From Acanthosepion pharaonis (lineage: Eukaryota > Mollusca > Cephalopoda > Sepiida > Sepiidae): DNA of 64,000 nucleotides. The notes under the pieces are model-generated. The model was not told the origin of the DNA and did not search any database. It saw only the letters and a list, made by a program, of their open reading frames with translations. The stretch is taken from the NCBI GenBank assembly GCA_903632075.3, contig CAHIKZ030002632.1, positions 124,001 to 188,000 on the forward strand, given 5' to 3'. How positions within the stretch are numbered: the first letter of the stretch is position 1; the number at the start of each line of letters is the position of its first letter. Positions 47,110 through 59,109 of the stretch are shown one piece after another. The position numbers and the translations under genes were made by a program.

Positions 47110-48055
47110 TTAAGTTTATCAAACCAATACAGTCATTAAAACTCTAAGTTGAGTTACACTTGGATGCTGGATTGTGTGAAGATTAGCATAGAAATGTACG
47201 ATCAATTGTAAAAATCCTTTTTAACTTAGTAAAGAGAAAAATAACAAAACATTTTAAAAGTAAATATCTGGGTATATTTCCCATATTTCAAATAATATAA
47301 ATGTTAGTTCAACTCTAATAAGAATGCAGTAATTATTTGCGTTAGAAAAATTTAGTAGAAAACTGAACTTAAATATATATTTTAAATGAATAAAGATCAA
47401 TGTCCAAATCTGATTAGGAGAAAGGAAAGCAGGGCAGCAGAGAAATATCGCCTCGACAGATTTAAAAACACTGCTGACAAAATTTATTCATAATACATAT
47501 AACTAACAATCTAAATATATATGTGTGTGAGTAGGCTGGTGTGTATATATGGACGTGTGTGTATGTTGTTGTGACCATGGATGTTTGGGTGTTTGAACAA
47601 TTACTTATATGTATTTATATGTCGATATCTAATTAATGATTGAGTACATGCATACATTTCGAGAATGTTTAAATCTTGTATTTTTGTAAATGTTGCTGAT
47701 ATGATATTGAACTTGTAATTGCTTCAGAGTGGTAGGGCCCCATTGTTTCGCTGTCACGTCATCTCGATAATTCTACTATAGAAGGAACATATAAACTTCT
47801 ATTGATGATAAGGAGATTAATTTGATGCTTCTAAACACATAGTGAAATAATTTGTAGTACAAAAGCATTTCAAAAGAGGAAACTATTCAACGAAGAAATA
47901 ATCAAAATTAATTATTTTCTGTTTTTAAAATATTTCTTTTTCTTCAGATTCTTCAAATTATTTGTAATCGCTGAAAAACATTATGATAATTGTAGTGATA
48001 GTATCAGACATGGAAACATTTGCTATTCACTGGTCAATTAGCCCGTGTTACTTTC
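47110..48055. other. Anonymous AT-rich DNA
   Basis: Only a short TG-rich patch (47,518-47,570). No gene supported. Confidence 0.45.
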
Positions 48056-48061
48056 GTTCGT

Positions 48062-48340
48062 TCATTTAAAAGAATTTTTCAGAAAATAGGTTTCCCAAGT
48101 CCCGTAACTTTTATTGCTCTCTTCAGGGTTTTTTTTGTGGGGTGGCGTTCTTCGTAAAGTCAACGCCTTGATTATGTCATTATAATCTATTTGAGTTAAA
48201 TGTGCTATCCATTTTAGTTGTTGCTGTTGTTGAAAGTCCTCATATGATTTGGTTTCTGTTATTTGGCAGAGTTCTTTGTAATTATAGAACGTCAACAATA
48301 GTTCTAACGACTTCATTCGCTCGAAGCCAACTTTAAACAC
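48062..48340 (-). pseudogene. LINE C-terminal fragment
   Basis: A 92-codon minus-strand frame reads KSYEDFQQQQQLKWIAHLTQ and KALTLRRTPPHKKNPEES then TYFLKNSFK and a stop. The LKWIAHL segment corresponds to the RWxGHxxR block after the LINE RT domain, and the HKK basic stretch plus an F-type C-terminus fits a LINE end. Its upstream RT is absent. The frame is intact for 92 codons. Family recalled, not searched. Confidence 0.6.
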
Positions 48341-48344
48341 CTAA

Positions 48345-50335
48345 CGCTAAATTGGAAAAGCGTTTGTACACGGCTAACAGTTTAGATATCTGTGAACTAG
48401 TTTGGTATCATGCACGGTATCCATGTCAAAGTCTCTATATAACGAGGTTATTTAAGTATATGACATTAGTTTTTAGATTAATGTTTTTAGCAGCTTGCAC
48501 TTTTTGGGGAAAAAAACTGTTCCTAACACAGCACATCTCATGATCAATTTCTTTGTCTCCTATACTAAATTTGTTATAACTGATCCATTCAAAGAGGTAC
48601 TTAATTTTTTTTTAAATTTCATGTTGGATGTTTATGATAGATTTAGAGAACTGCTTTCATTTAAATTCCAGATCATAGTTTTTGTAATTGAGATGAAAAC
48701 AGTGATGGCACCTACACTGAGCCCATTATAAAAAATATAATCATACCTGAAACTGAAAATAAAAAGAAAATTGTTTTTTTATAAATTAAGAATAAAAATA
48801 AAAACAGAAATAAATTATTGTATTTTCTAACAAAAGATTATCCTATCAACTCAATATATCAATGTGACTTTCCATCAAATTATCTCTTCCTCGACTTGGC
48901 AGTGGAAAGAAGTTAAAAGTTACTTCACTCGATTATTGGATTTGGAATCTTTAATTTAGTTACATTAAAGAGTGCGTCTTCATTCATGTGTAAATACAGC
49001 CATTGTTTAACAAAAAAGCAAAAATAATAGTTATTGCTGATGAGACAGCAATTCATTTTCAGTGTCCACAATCACACCGATCAAGAGTTACAAGAAAATC
49101 AGAGACTATTTCATGCTTATACAATTTTACGTTTCGAATTGTTGCAAAAAGATTTATATTTTAGCTAGCATTTTTTTTTCCATTAGAAGAATCCACATCC
49201 CTGTGAATTTAATTGGTTATATAAGAATCCCAGCTGATCTACGGTATCAATTATTTAGATTTACAGACAATACAAAATTTACAGACAATACAAAATTTCG
49301 CTTAATTTTAATAAAAAATTCATATGTCTACGTATCTTTCAAGTATTTCGGAAGCATTCGATCAATGGTGAGTTGTTTATATATGTAGAAGTTTTATAGT
49401 TTTCATTAAAAAGTTATATAGCATAAAATGTTCTAGAAATTAATCAAAAACCGAAAAATATTTACTGATTACAGTTATCTACAGATGGAGGCATGCAATT
49501 GTTTTCTTTGTAGAAAGGAATATATATTTTCAATAAACATATTTCGCTTCAAGTTTATCTGTCACCTTCTGAATATGGAGGAATATTATGTAAAGAAGTA
49601 TTATTTGTGTAGACAGCTTGCAATCATGTGACCGAGAGAAATTTCCCATTATATAAATCAAAATGACGAAAACTCGCTCTTTCTTTCATAAAGACTTCGG
49701 ATGAAAGGCGTAGTCACAATTTCTTCTGAACTTAGGCAGAAATACAGAATGATTTGTTTTGAACACTGAGAGAACAACGGAAAAACAAAAAATAATTATG
49801 AAACTGAATAACCATTTATTATCAGACATTTAAAAGTATAATGCGATTAATTACAGAAGACGATTTAAATTTGTTCATTTTCTAAAGCACGGTAGAAGAG
49901 GGTAGATGTAATTAAAGCGATCTTATTTTAAAAATACAAAAGAAGAAACAATATTGCTATTGATTCATCAAAGTTTATATGTTTAAGTTTTTATGGTTTT
50001 ATCGTTTGGAGCTTATGGCTTATTATTCTTACTTTGATTTCATTTTCTTTGTTTTATCATTGAGGAAATATTATAAAAGTTCCTTTGCTATTTCAGTTAT
50101 ATCATTATTACAAAAGGAAAAACAGTTTCAAAAACAATATACTTTTGTTTTTTGATATTAAACAACATGAAGATTAAGTTAATGCTGTTGAAAGCGTGGG
50201 TTAAATCGCATTGCATTTAGAAGTTCTGTCTTTCCATTTCAACAGAGATATATACTAAAAACATTGCACCATATTTCTTCAATTTTTGTATTTATTTAAA
50301 TAGTAAATTATATATAGATATATTTTTTCTCCCTA
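48345..50335. other. Anonymous AT-rich DNA
   Basis: A 108-codon frame at 49,062-49,388 contains a direct duplication of 18 bp (atttacagacaatacaaa at about 49,259 and 49,277) and no domain. No gene supported. Confidence 0.5.
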
Positions 50336-50339
50336 TATA

Positions 50340-50340
50340 T

Positions 50341-50424
<84 letters not shown>
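50340..50424. repeat. Compound microsatellite (CA)n-(TA)n-(GA)n
   Basis: CA 50,340-50,353, TA to 50,395, GA to about 50,424, then GGGA variants. Confidence 0.97.
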
Positions 50425-50428
<4 letters not shown>

Positions 50429-50689
50429 AGGGAGAGAGCTAGAATAGGTGACAGTGAAAACGTGATAAATAGAGAGTGAAAGAGATATTGTGGACATAGG
50501 AATCGACTGCATGGTGTGTAACTGTTTCACGCCTCCATGTTATATGATGGTATTGGAAGAATCACCTGGTGAACCAGATTTTAAATATACAAATTATTCA
50601 CTCTCCTCTGTGTTGCTATCAGAGTCTGATGATGGATATGATCCCAGAAAAGAGCATTAATCCTTCACGTGCCGCAGCGTTCCATTAAT

Positions 50690-51070
50690 CCACCACCCGT
50701 TTTGAATTTGGTCGTGCATCTACCGTGTGGAGACTTTACTCAGACGATGTCCCCTTCTTTGTATACTCTTTGATTGTTTTGCGGTGCAAATGAGGTCGTG
50801 ATATCGATGTTTCGTAGTCGAATGTGGTACGTATGCCGCACTTCGTCCTGTGCTGTGCAAGCTGAAAGACTGTCCTTAGGAGTGGCATTGCTTTCTGGCT
50901 GCGATGGTCTTGATACTTCTATGACAGCGTTCCACAATGTCATTTCCTGCGGTTCCAAGCAGGGAAATGGCCCACAAGTTTCCAGTATAGTGAAAAGATG
51001 CTCCGATTGGTGACGAACGTCTGGGATTTTACTTCGCCGTTTCCATCGAAGTATGCGGTCCTCCCCCACC
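50690..51070 (-). pseudogene. Gypsy-type pol tail fused to post-RT stretch
   Basis: Minus-strand frame 51,069-50,740 starts EDRILRWKRRSK, just after the RT, and ends YKEGDIV, continuing in sequence as WVKSPHGRCTTKF, which resembles the C-terminal end of an LTR-retrotransposon integrase (VWVRxPHGRCTTKF). RNase H and the integrase catalytic core are absent, so a deletion of 2 kb or more joined these ends. Confidence 0.5.
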
Positions 51071-51079
51071 CCATATCTG

Positions 51080-51470
51080 CAGACCCAAAGCTTTAGTTCC
51101 GTCTTCCAATCACTCTGGATCTTTACAGACTAAGCCAGAGACATGCTGCTGCACGTGCGTTGGAGAAACCAGTTTTTCATTGATGAAAATGTCATCAATA
51201 TATGCCGACGTGGCGCTCTTATTCGCCTGATCTTGATTCACTACTGCGTCGATGTTAGCTCTGATGACGAACGGCGCCACATTTAACCCGAAACCGAATC
51301 GTGTAAAGCAAAATCGCTCACACTTAAAAACCACTGTCCGAAAGAGCCATAACGCCTTATCGATATGGATTTGCAAATAAGCTTTTCTTAGGTCCAAAAG
51401 AGACACATTGGCTCCTTGTCGTCGCTATTCTCTGAGTTTCTTCGCGCACACGTCCGCATCAGCAGTGAAT
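51080..51470 (-). pseudogene. Ty3/gypsy-type reverse transcriptase fragment
   Basis: Frame 51,406-51,110: LLDLRKAYLQIHIDKALW (motif A, catalytic Asp in DLRKAY), FTRFGFGLNVAPFVIRANID (motif B region), then SAYIDDIFINE (motif C, YIDD) and HVSGLVCKDPE. Motif spacing is normal and the catalytic Asp residues are kept, so this is the best preserved part of the element. Sequence upstream on the minus strand (KNKVQEYTVPSYARDA-like, about 51,700-51,640) belongs to the same polyprotein. Confidence 0.8.
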
Positions 51471-51699
51471 GCCTCTATAAATTGAGTCAATTCGCGATAG
51501 TCAAACACTAGCTGGATCTACTGCTTGTACTCTTGCACAACTGCCATCAAAGGAATCAAACCCTTTGGTGGGCCAAGGTACTTTTCAGAATATGGCAACA
51601 GTCATCCATTTTGTTGCCAGAACAAAAGTTATTTCTCGTACGCATCTCGAGCATAGGAGGGCACTGTATATTCTTGCACCTTATTTTTCAATTTACCGA

Positions 51700-52490
51700 G
51701 TGCGTGACCACTAGCCCATTTCCATGAGGCGGTCCATACCTTTTTTTTTGTTGTCGAATGTTACGCTAAAATCAGGCTCATCAATAAAAATAGCGGCACA
51801 GAGGGTTAAGCTTTCATCAGGAAAGCGTACTTCACCGGATCTGGTTAGGTGACGCTCCCCGATTGCGTCGATTTCGAGAATAATATAATATCCCAACAAT
51901 TATCTGTCAACGATCAGGAGCTCAATAGTCAGAGTACGAGCCTGCCCGATACCCAACTTTGATCATGCCGTACCCATGGCATTTCAAGATTCTCCCATCA
52001 ACTGTTAATAATTTCACCTTCTACTGCTTTCAAATGCGACATACAACTCCGCTCACCCAGATTTCACCAGAGCGGCACATTTCTGCCCATTTACAAATAA
52101 CTCTACAGCCAGTTCCGTTTCTGTAATTGTTTGAACACTGGCGCTGACGTCTTCATCCCTCAGGTTTTTCCCTTATATTTGAACTCCAATGATATATGCC
52201 CGATCTTGTCGCATTTAAAACACCTTATCTCAAGGCGGGTCCTCCTCACTCGATTAGTCGTCCTCTTGCATACAAACTCTGGCTATATGGTTAGAAACAG
52301 AGCACCTCTAGCACATGAAAGCTTCTCTACGTGAGTTAGTTGGAAGAATTCCTCGTCTGTACGCGTTTGTTGAGCAGATGCGACGAACGATTCCTCGTGT
52401 TCCTTGTCATCAGTCATGATAGCCCAAGCATGGGTTAGCAACGGCTCAACAGTCATAGTCTCTATCCTAGATGAAGCCCGTAGAAGATGC
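51700..52490 (-). pseudogene. Gypsy-type gag knuckle and protease region
   Basis: Going 5' to 3' on the minus strand: a gag-like frame (TDDKEHEESFVASAQQTRTD) with a stop; a zinc knuckle IRCFKCDKIGHISLEF (about 52,235-52,180), CCHC with the last Cys replaced by Phe; then VKLLTVDGRILKCHGYG (52,010-51,965) and IILEIDAIGERHLTRSGEVR (51,885-51,830), which is the protease flank. Several frameshifts. Together with the RT it forms one minus-strand element, 52,490 to 50,690. Confidence 0.65.
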
Positions 52491-52639
52491 CAAAAATATG
52501 ATATAAGAAACTCAAAATATATAAAAATCCCATGGATCATGAAAAGATGGGAGTGGGAGGGAACACAGAATACTAACAGAAGATTGCAACACAACAATAT
52601 AAATCAAAACAGATGTTAGTAAGAGACGACAACCCATCA

Positions 52640-54960
52640 AAATAATAATAGTGGCTGCTGTATTCTGTCGCCGGACAAAATCAAAGAAGCACACTCAATA
52701 ATGGAATGGGAAGGGTAAAATAACTGACGGAAAGGGAAAATCAAAGCCTGACCCAGCAGAGATGAAAAAGGGGGCCAAAAACAAGGGAGGTTGGGAATCT
52801 CGACCTGGATCATTAACTGGAATAGGCCACACATAAACCAAGCTGGAGGTCGGGTCCAAACCACACTCCAAGAATGAGGACAGAACAATCCAACCAGCCA
52901 AAGTTCTCGGAAGAGCATTCCCCTTAACCGCAATCCGGAAGACTTGTTGTGGTTAATCTTGGCCCCCGTGACATTTCGTACCGTTAAACGCACCTTATGT
53001 ACTAGCTAAATGTCGCTTCCAATGGATACGTCATCGGCGTACGCTAAAACCTTGGCTCGAGATCCACCGGGGACGGCGATTCCACGTAGGGCCGGACTGT
53101 TAGACCCGTCCCCCAGCCGGCGAATTAGAGGCTACAACGCCAAAGCGTAAAATAGGGCCAACAGTGGGCAACCATGACGAACCGACCGAGGCGGCGCAAA
53201 AGCCCGCGAGCGCTTTCTGTACCACAGCGCTGGGGGAGCGACACAGGAGGCTAATCCACTTACAGAAGTTCGGTTGGAATCTGGTGGCCTGCAGGATAGC
53301 AGCCAAGTACTAATGATCTACCCTATCAAATGCCTTGAACTGATCCAAATTGATCAGCGCAGCCTGTTTGTCGACATTTATACCCACTAGGATCGTGTGA
53401 ATCATATGCAAGTTGCTCTGAATTGTTTGCCCCTCCTAGCAAAAGTTTGATTGGTCCCCCAAAGACTATTGGAAACTGACTGCATTTGCTCCGTTATTAT
53501 CTTGGCCAAAATCTTTAACTCTTTATTTTGCAGGGTTATGGGTCTATAATCATTTAATTGCTGCCCTCCATCCTTGCCCATTTTCAACAGCGTGACCACA
53601 CCTCTGGTAATCTCACTGGAGTGAACAGCTGCCGAAACCAGTTGTTGAACACGACAGTCAAAATCGGCACAACGATGTGCGACAGCCTCAAGTACAATTC
53701 ATATTGTAAACCATCAAGAGACTTGCCTCTGCCGAACCTATTTCATGCCAAGTTGACTTCTCCCGCTGTGATCTCACCCTCGCAGCTTGCCGCTTCAGTC
53801 GGCGAAAGCCGAGGAAAAGTTAGCCAAACAGCTGCAAAACTCATCGCCACTGAGAACAAGCTCCTTGGTAAATTGACTCACAAAATGCCGCCGAAACGCC
53901 TCACACATTTTGTCGTTCGACCTCAGAGTACGCCTCTCTGGAGTTTTGGCCTCACGAATGTAACGATCAGAATCTCGACGGATCTCTTCCTTGCGTAATT
54001 GTGCGCCCATGTTCACAGCTTCGTTAGACATCCAGTTTAACCTAACTACCTGACCTTTATAGCCCTCGCTAATCGATTGCTCAAGAGCCTGCCTAGCGAC
54101 ACCTATCTCTAGGGAATCCCCAACTCCCAGCTTCCGTCCGAGACAGGCTCTCTTTGTCCTCACCTTATTAACCTTATCTAGAGTGTGTCCAGCCATTTTG
54201 GCCTAGAAACAAATATTATCCGGGCAGGTCTATGTTTCGAATAGCACAATCAGTGGGACGTGGGACAATCTAATACGTCTGTATGTCTTCTCACTAACAT
54301 TCTATCTTGGTAGACGGCCACTTACGTGCCTACGTCCACATCTCCCTAGGATAATCGACCCGGTATCTATCGACGAGACCAAACTCGACAATCAGATTAA
54401 CCACGCTGCGATGAGTACCCGCTAGCTCCCCGCCTCTATCTACATCAGGGCCCAGGATGGCATTCCAGTCCCCTATTGAGACTAAGCGATAGGAATCCAT
54501 CAGGAACAGCCCTAAAATGAGCGACACTCCGTCTGGTCGTTGGGTGCATAAACCACAACGACCCGAAACGAACTATTCTTCACGACAATATCAACCACGA
54601 TCAACAGCCCCCACCCCGCATCGACGTGGACAATGTCTACCCTCGCACCCAGGATACATTTAACCAACAAGAAAACACCTCTGGCCAACTGGTCCTCAAA
54701 TGCTGAATAGACAACAATGTCGCTAGACTGCCCTGACCATCAACTTCGCAAAGAAAGTGTATTTCGTGGATCGCAGATACATATACGCCGAAGGACAGAT
54801 CACGAAGCCCCTCTCATTCAAACTAGCTGACGTTAGAAACATTCTTCAAGTTTGGTTCCCCTAATTTCTATGGCATTCTACTGACACCACACCGACCGAA
54901 GGCATTTTAAAGAGGGGACTTAGTAATGCTTTATTTGCGAGGAAAGTCCCCGTTCCATAG
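52640..54960 (-). pseudogene. TX1-like LINE: endonuclease plus RT
   Basis: Minus strand in order: APE-type endonuclease pieces (VDIVHVDAGWGLLIV, SSFRVVVVYAPN, then SIGDWNAILGPDVDRGGELA, whose GDWN corresponds to the GDFN catalytic motif, about 54,475-54,420); a linker frame 54,196-53,795 (VVRLNWMSNEAVNMGAQLRK); RT finger GQQLNDYRPITLQNKELKIL (53,565-53,505); motif A LINLDQFKAFDRVDH (53,370-53,325); motif C VLAYADDVS (about 53,055-53,030); VTGAKINHNKSSGLRLR (52,965-52,915). Nonsense and frameshift mutations throughout, and motif B is disrupted. About 2.3 kb remain of a normal 3-4 kb. Confidence 0.85.
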
Positions 54961-54964
54961 CCTG

Positions 54965-56555
54965 CTCGTCCACTCGACATTTCTTCCTCTCTCTTCTTTG
55001 TTGGGGGGAGAGATGGGAGGCGCAGTATTTAACTAGTTGAAGCTAAAAAGTCTAATATATGCAGGGGAAGAGCTCAAAATTTTAAGGACATGGTAAGAAA
55101 ATAATAAAACAATTCATCGAAACATTATAAGCTGCGTTTGTTAGAGGAATTAAAATGAGTGGATGATTTGATCAGTATATTCTTCAGTCAAAAGGAACGA
55201 TATCGCTACAAATCGATTTTCGATATGAAGATGCTATAAAATTTGAAGCCAATGAATCTGCGATACAGTAATTATTTGTGTGGAGTACATTTTAAGTAAA
55301 TTTTATTTTGCTTATTGAATAACACAAACATAACTTTTATTGACGTGCCATTGTCGTGCAACGATGCACACTAGAGTCGAATACCTGATTCATGTCAATC
55401 GTTTTAGGGCTGCGCATGTTCCTGTTGCGTTTTCCACGTGACAGCATTCACTACATTGAATACATTTCTTGCCTCACAATATGAACTCAAGTGCAACTGA
55501 AAAGGAAATGGCCGTCAAAAGAAATAAATGCACCTTTTGAAAAGTGTGATTGGAAATATTGTATAGAGAAATATATCTGAATTCTATTTCTTTCTGAGAC
55601 GGAGATCTTGTTATAAATGGTATTGGGATGGCATAGTAGATAATATCGGAAATACGGAAAGTATTGCTTTAAGACTTGCCATTTTTCTAATATACTTTCT
55701 TCTTGGATTTCGAGTAAAGCCGACTGATATTTAGCAGAGGGACTTAACAAATCCATTCTTCGAATGTTAGGGCGGATTTGCCTGCAGTCGATCAGGACGT
55801 TAAATTCAGGCTCATGCTTGCCAGTGGCATTCAATTAAACAACCAATCGCTGCCTTTTCCCAAATCCCATCCGTTTTCATTTGAGAATTTTCCTGCTACA
55901 TTTAGTTAATTGCTAAGGAGTTGATCGTTTTCGCTTAAATGATGGGGGACTTAGAATTTATTTTTTTTACTATAATATGTTTTATCTATTTCACTGCCAA
56001 AATCCTTACTCGGCTGTTTGTCCTAACCTAGAAATATCTTTATGTAATTTGATAAAAATAATTTACGTCATTTCTATATGTTCTCTGTATATACTGGTTA
56101 TTATTTGCTCTTATGATCTACTGTCCTTTCACAGTTAACAGATTCCAAATAGTTGAGACAACTGCAAAAACAATCCTATTAATAGTAATGTTGATGTACA
56201 ATTTCGAGGTTAGGTAACATACTTTACTCCCGCTATATTTGTGTCATCGATTTGCTGTTTTGCTATGTGTATTTACTGAATTGAAACAACCAATCAGGTT
56301 AGAATTTCCCCAGTGATTACCTCTGGTACGAGACAAGAAATAAACAAAAGAAAAAACATACAGAAGTTTGCTACAAAATACAAAAGAAAGAAAAGAAGAA
56401 GAAGTGGAGAGAGAGAACGAAAGAGTGCAACAAACAAAAGAGAAAATGATAGCGAGAACGAGTGAATTACTCAACAGACCAAAACAGAAGCGAAACCAAA
56501 AGATGAGAACAAGTATTTTATATAATATTTATGGTGTGTGTCAGTGATACACACA
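54965..56555. other. Anonymous DNA
   Basis: A 115-codon minus-strand frame at 55,834-55,487 is free of stops but I recognise no domain in it. It could be the 5' part of another element. Nothing else supported. Confidence 0.45.
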
Positions 56556-56557
56556 CT

Positions 56558-56607
56558 ATCTCTCTCTCTCTCTCTCTCTTGCATACACACACACACACAC
56601 ACATATA

Positions 56608-56658
<51 letters not shown>
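56558..56658. repeat. Compound microsatellite (TC)n-(AC)n-(TA)n
   Basis: TC 56,558-56,579, AC 56,584-56,602, TA 56,611-56,658. Confidence 0.97.
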
Positions 56659-56659
<1 letters not shown>

Positions 56660-56661
<2 letters not shown>

Positions 56662-58650
56662 TGATGGATTTCTAAATTTATGATTGAACATTTTCTTATA
56701 GGTATAAAAGTAACTGTAACGCAGAAAAATTCTAGTGACATCTCACTGAATATCAAATACCATAATTCAGAGTTCCGGCTGCTCAAGTTTACTGGTTATA
56801 ACTTCTGTTGCATGTTTAAATTCAGGATTGCTATTCTCTAGAGTGTTTGCCACACCAAAATCGATAGCATTGTCTCCTCTACTATTCAAGCCATATCCTG
56901 GGAGAAAAGAGATAGATTCAAACATTTCTTTGAAAGAAAGTGAATGTAAAGTAGTTGAAAAGAGCTGCTATCCTTTACAACACTCGCATAAATATAAAGT
57001 TGATAAATAATACTATAAAATATCCACAAATAACTGCATTCCGATCGACAATTATTTCTACTCAATGTTCTGAAGAATTATTTGAAGCATAATCCTTATC
57101 ACCCACATAAAATCCGTTAGGATAATAGAATAAAACTTCTACCCGTAAGAAACCATTGATCAGCAGGTATAGATAGTCGAGCCAAGACACACATGGCCTA
57201 AAGATTGTGGTTACGCATGAAACAGTTTCCCTTCCTTTCTGTAATATTCGGACGTTTTAATTTTTCTAATTTTCTAAATTTTGAAAGCGGAGCAGTATTT
57301 GTTTTTTGACAGTATAATTTTATCTGTGTATAACTAGAGATTTCTCCATAAAATTCCAAATTCCCACATTTATCTTCGAGTTGGCTTGAACGGTTTTCCT
57401 TTTGTAATTGATTTTAAGCTATATTCCTTTATTTCTTAGAAAGTAGGGACAAGTGAAAAAAGCTTAATCATTGTGGGAGAAAACAGTATCGTTCATCTTA
57501 AACCGACTATACAAATTCAACAGGTTTGCTAATATTTTGATATAAGCGAAATAAATATCACATTAATTGAATCACTGAATTTCTGGGACGAGTAATTATT
57601 ATTATTTGCACTATTTATATTCGGTCTATTGTCCTCATCTTTGTTAACGTTATAAAAGAGTTATAATAGAGTTTCGGCCGTTGTATCTCCTATCTTCTTA
57701 AGGTGCATATTGACAGGAGTAGCCAATAGGGAATTTTGAACTGAAGACTTCGCCTGCTTACTATTTTTACTTAGTATTGTTGATTTATTGCTCGAACTTT
57801 TCTATTGAGAGCAAGAACTAACAAGCATTATTTTGCGAAATCCATTCCGCAATAATTACTTCTGTATTCGACAGAACCATTCTTAAAATGAATCTCGATG
57901 GCACATTTCATAAGTGTATATTTTAAGTGGCGTCTTGAAGGACGTTACAAGAAAATTAAAAAGATATTTGCAGTTATTTCTTGCTTTAATGTCATCGTCT
58001 TCACTGATGTGTCTTTGTGAATTAAATATTTAATGTTTATTGTGTAAAAACGAAGTCTACATTATGCTATGAGAATCTATGTTTTTCGATGGAATTTGAT
58101 TCATTTTCACTGATTGTGTTATTCTTTCCGAGACTGTTATTTATTGCGCATTGCTCCATGAAAAATTAGCCTGGATAAAATAGTCTTGTTGTGATATGGA
58201 ACCTTTAGTAAATTTTTCTCTCTGTAATTATCTAAAGCCAAGGTATTTGTTAGAAAATAACTGTCCGACAAAAGAGATTTAAGCAATAAAATATATCTGG
58301 CCATTTAGAATAGGAATCTCTCTTAATTAGACGAGGATTATCCCAAGCAGATCCATATCATCTGTATTCATTTTGATAAATTGCTTTTTTTATCCAGAAT
58401 TGAATTTCTGCTTAAGTTACATTTTTGTCATAGACAATTCTTCTGTTTCTGGCTAATATAGATTTAACATTATATTGTTAGTGAGGACAAGTGCTTAAAT
58501 TTGAATGTATTGAAATTGTTACGCAGTGATATTCTAAGGACTTTAACTCAATATAGTTATTAATATTTTTGTGCCAATTTGTTATTCTAATTTTCGCTAA
58601 TTTTCGCTCCCGGTAGAAACAGTTCACTGTAAAACTTTAATTTCAAAATT
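56660..58650. other. Anonymous AT-rich DNA
   Basis: No gene supported. A minus-strand stretch at 57,715-57,590 (acggccgaaactctattata, then an AAT run) faintly resembles a hammerhead 3' half, but the 5' core and stem II are not convincing. Confidence 0.45.
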
Positions 58651-58651
58651 C

Positions 58652-59108
58652 TGATGTCTCAGTTATCTCCCTTTAACTCAGCTCTCTCTGCAGTAACCAG
58701 ATATTGAATTCCCAACATTTTGGGTCAAGTCAATGGATCCACCCAATACTAGGCCGTGTATCCTCGAGGACATCAATGTATCAAATTTTTGGGACTTATA
58801 AAATTAATGCCTGAGCTCATTTTTAACAGAGCTCATATTGCAATTATTATTCTTATTATTTTTTTTCTCTAGCCTCCCGTACTACTGATTCCCACATTGT
58901 ATTCGTTTCAATGCATGGCCAGCTTAGGAGATTTTGTGGCCTATCATATGTACTGATTCCTTAAGTTTTCTTATTTCCCAGTGATGTCCTCTGACTATTA
59001 CTTCAACCTCATCCCACTGGAAGCGGGGATATCACTTTTCCCTCCATATGTGGTCCGCTACGCCTAATATATGAAAAGCTGAGTTAAGGGGAAATAACTC
59101 AGACATCG
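58652..59108. mobile_element. MITE-like element with 32-bp inverted ends
   Basis: 58,652-58,683 and 59,077-59,108 are inverted repeats of each other (28 of 32 positions match; tgatgtctcagttatctccc at the left). The inner 393 bp have no open frame. No clear target-site duplication is visible immediately outside the repeats, so the superfamily is open. Confidence 0.6.
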
Positions 59109-59109
59109 G

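Noticed and set aside
55487..55834. 115-codon minus-strand frame
   Set aside because: Reads like an ordinary protein but I recognise no domain, there is no related copy in the window and the flanks are non-coding. A protein search would be needed.
57668..57712. Possible hammerhead 3' half (ggccgaaactc) on the minus strand
   Set aside because: The CUGANGA box is not convincing and stem II has only two pairs.
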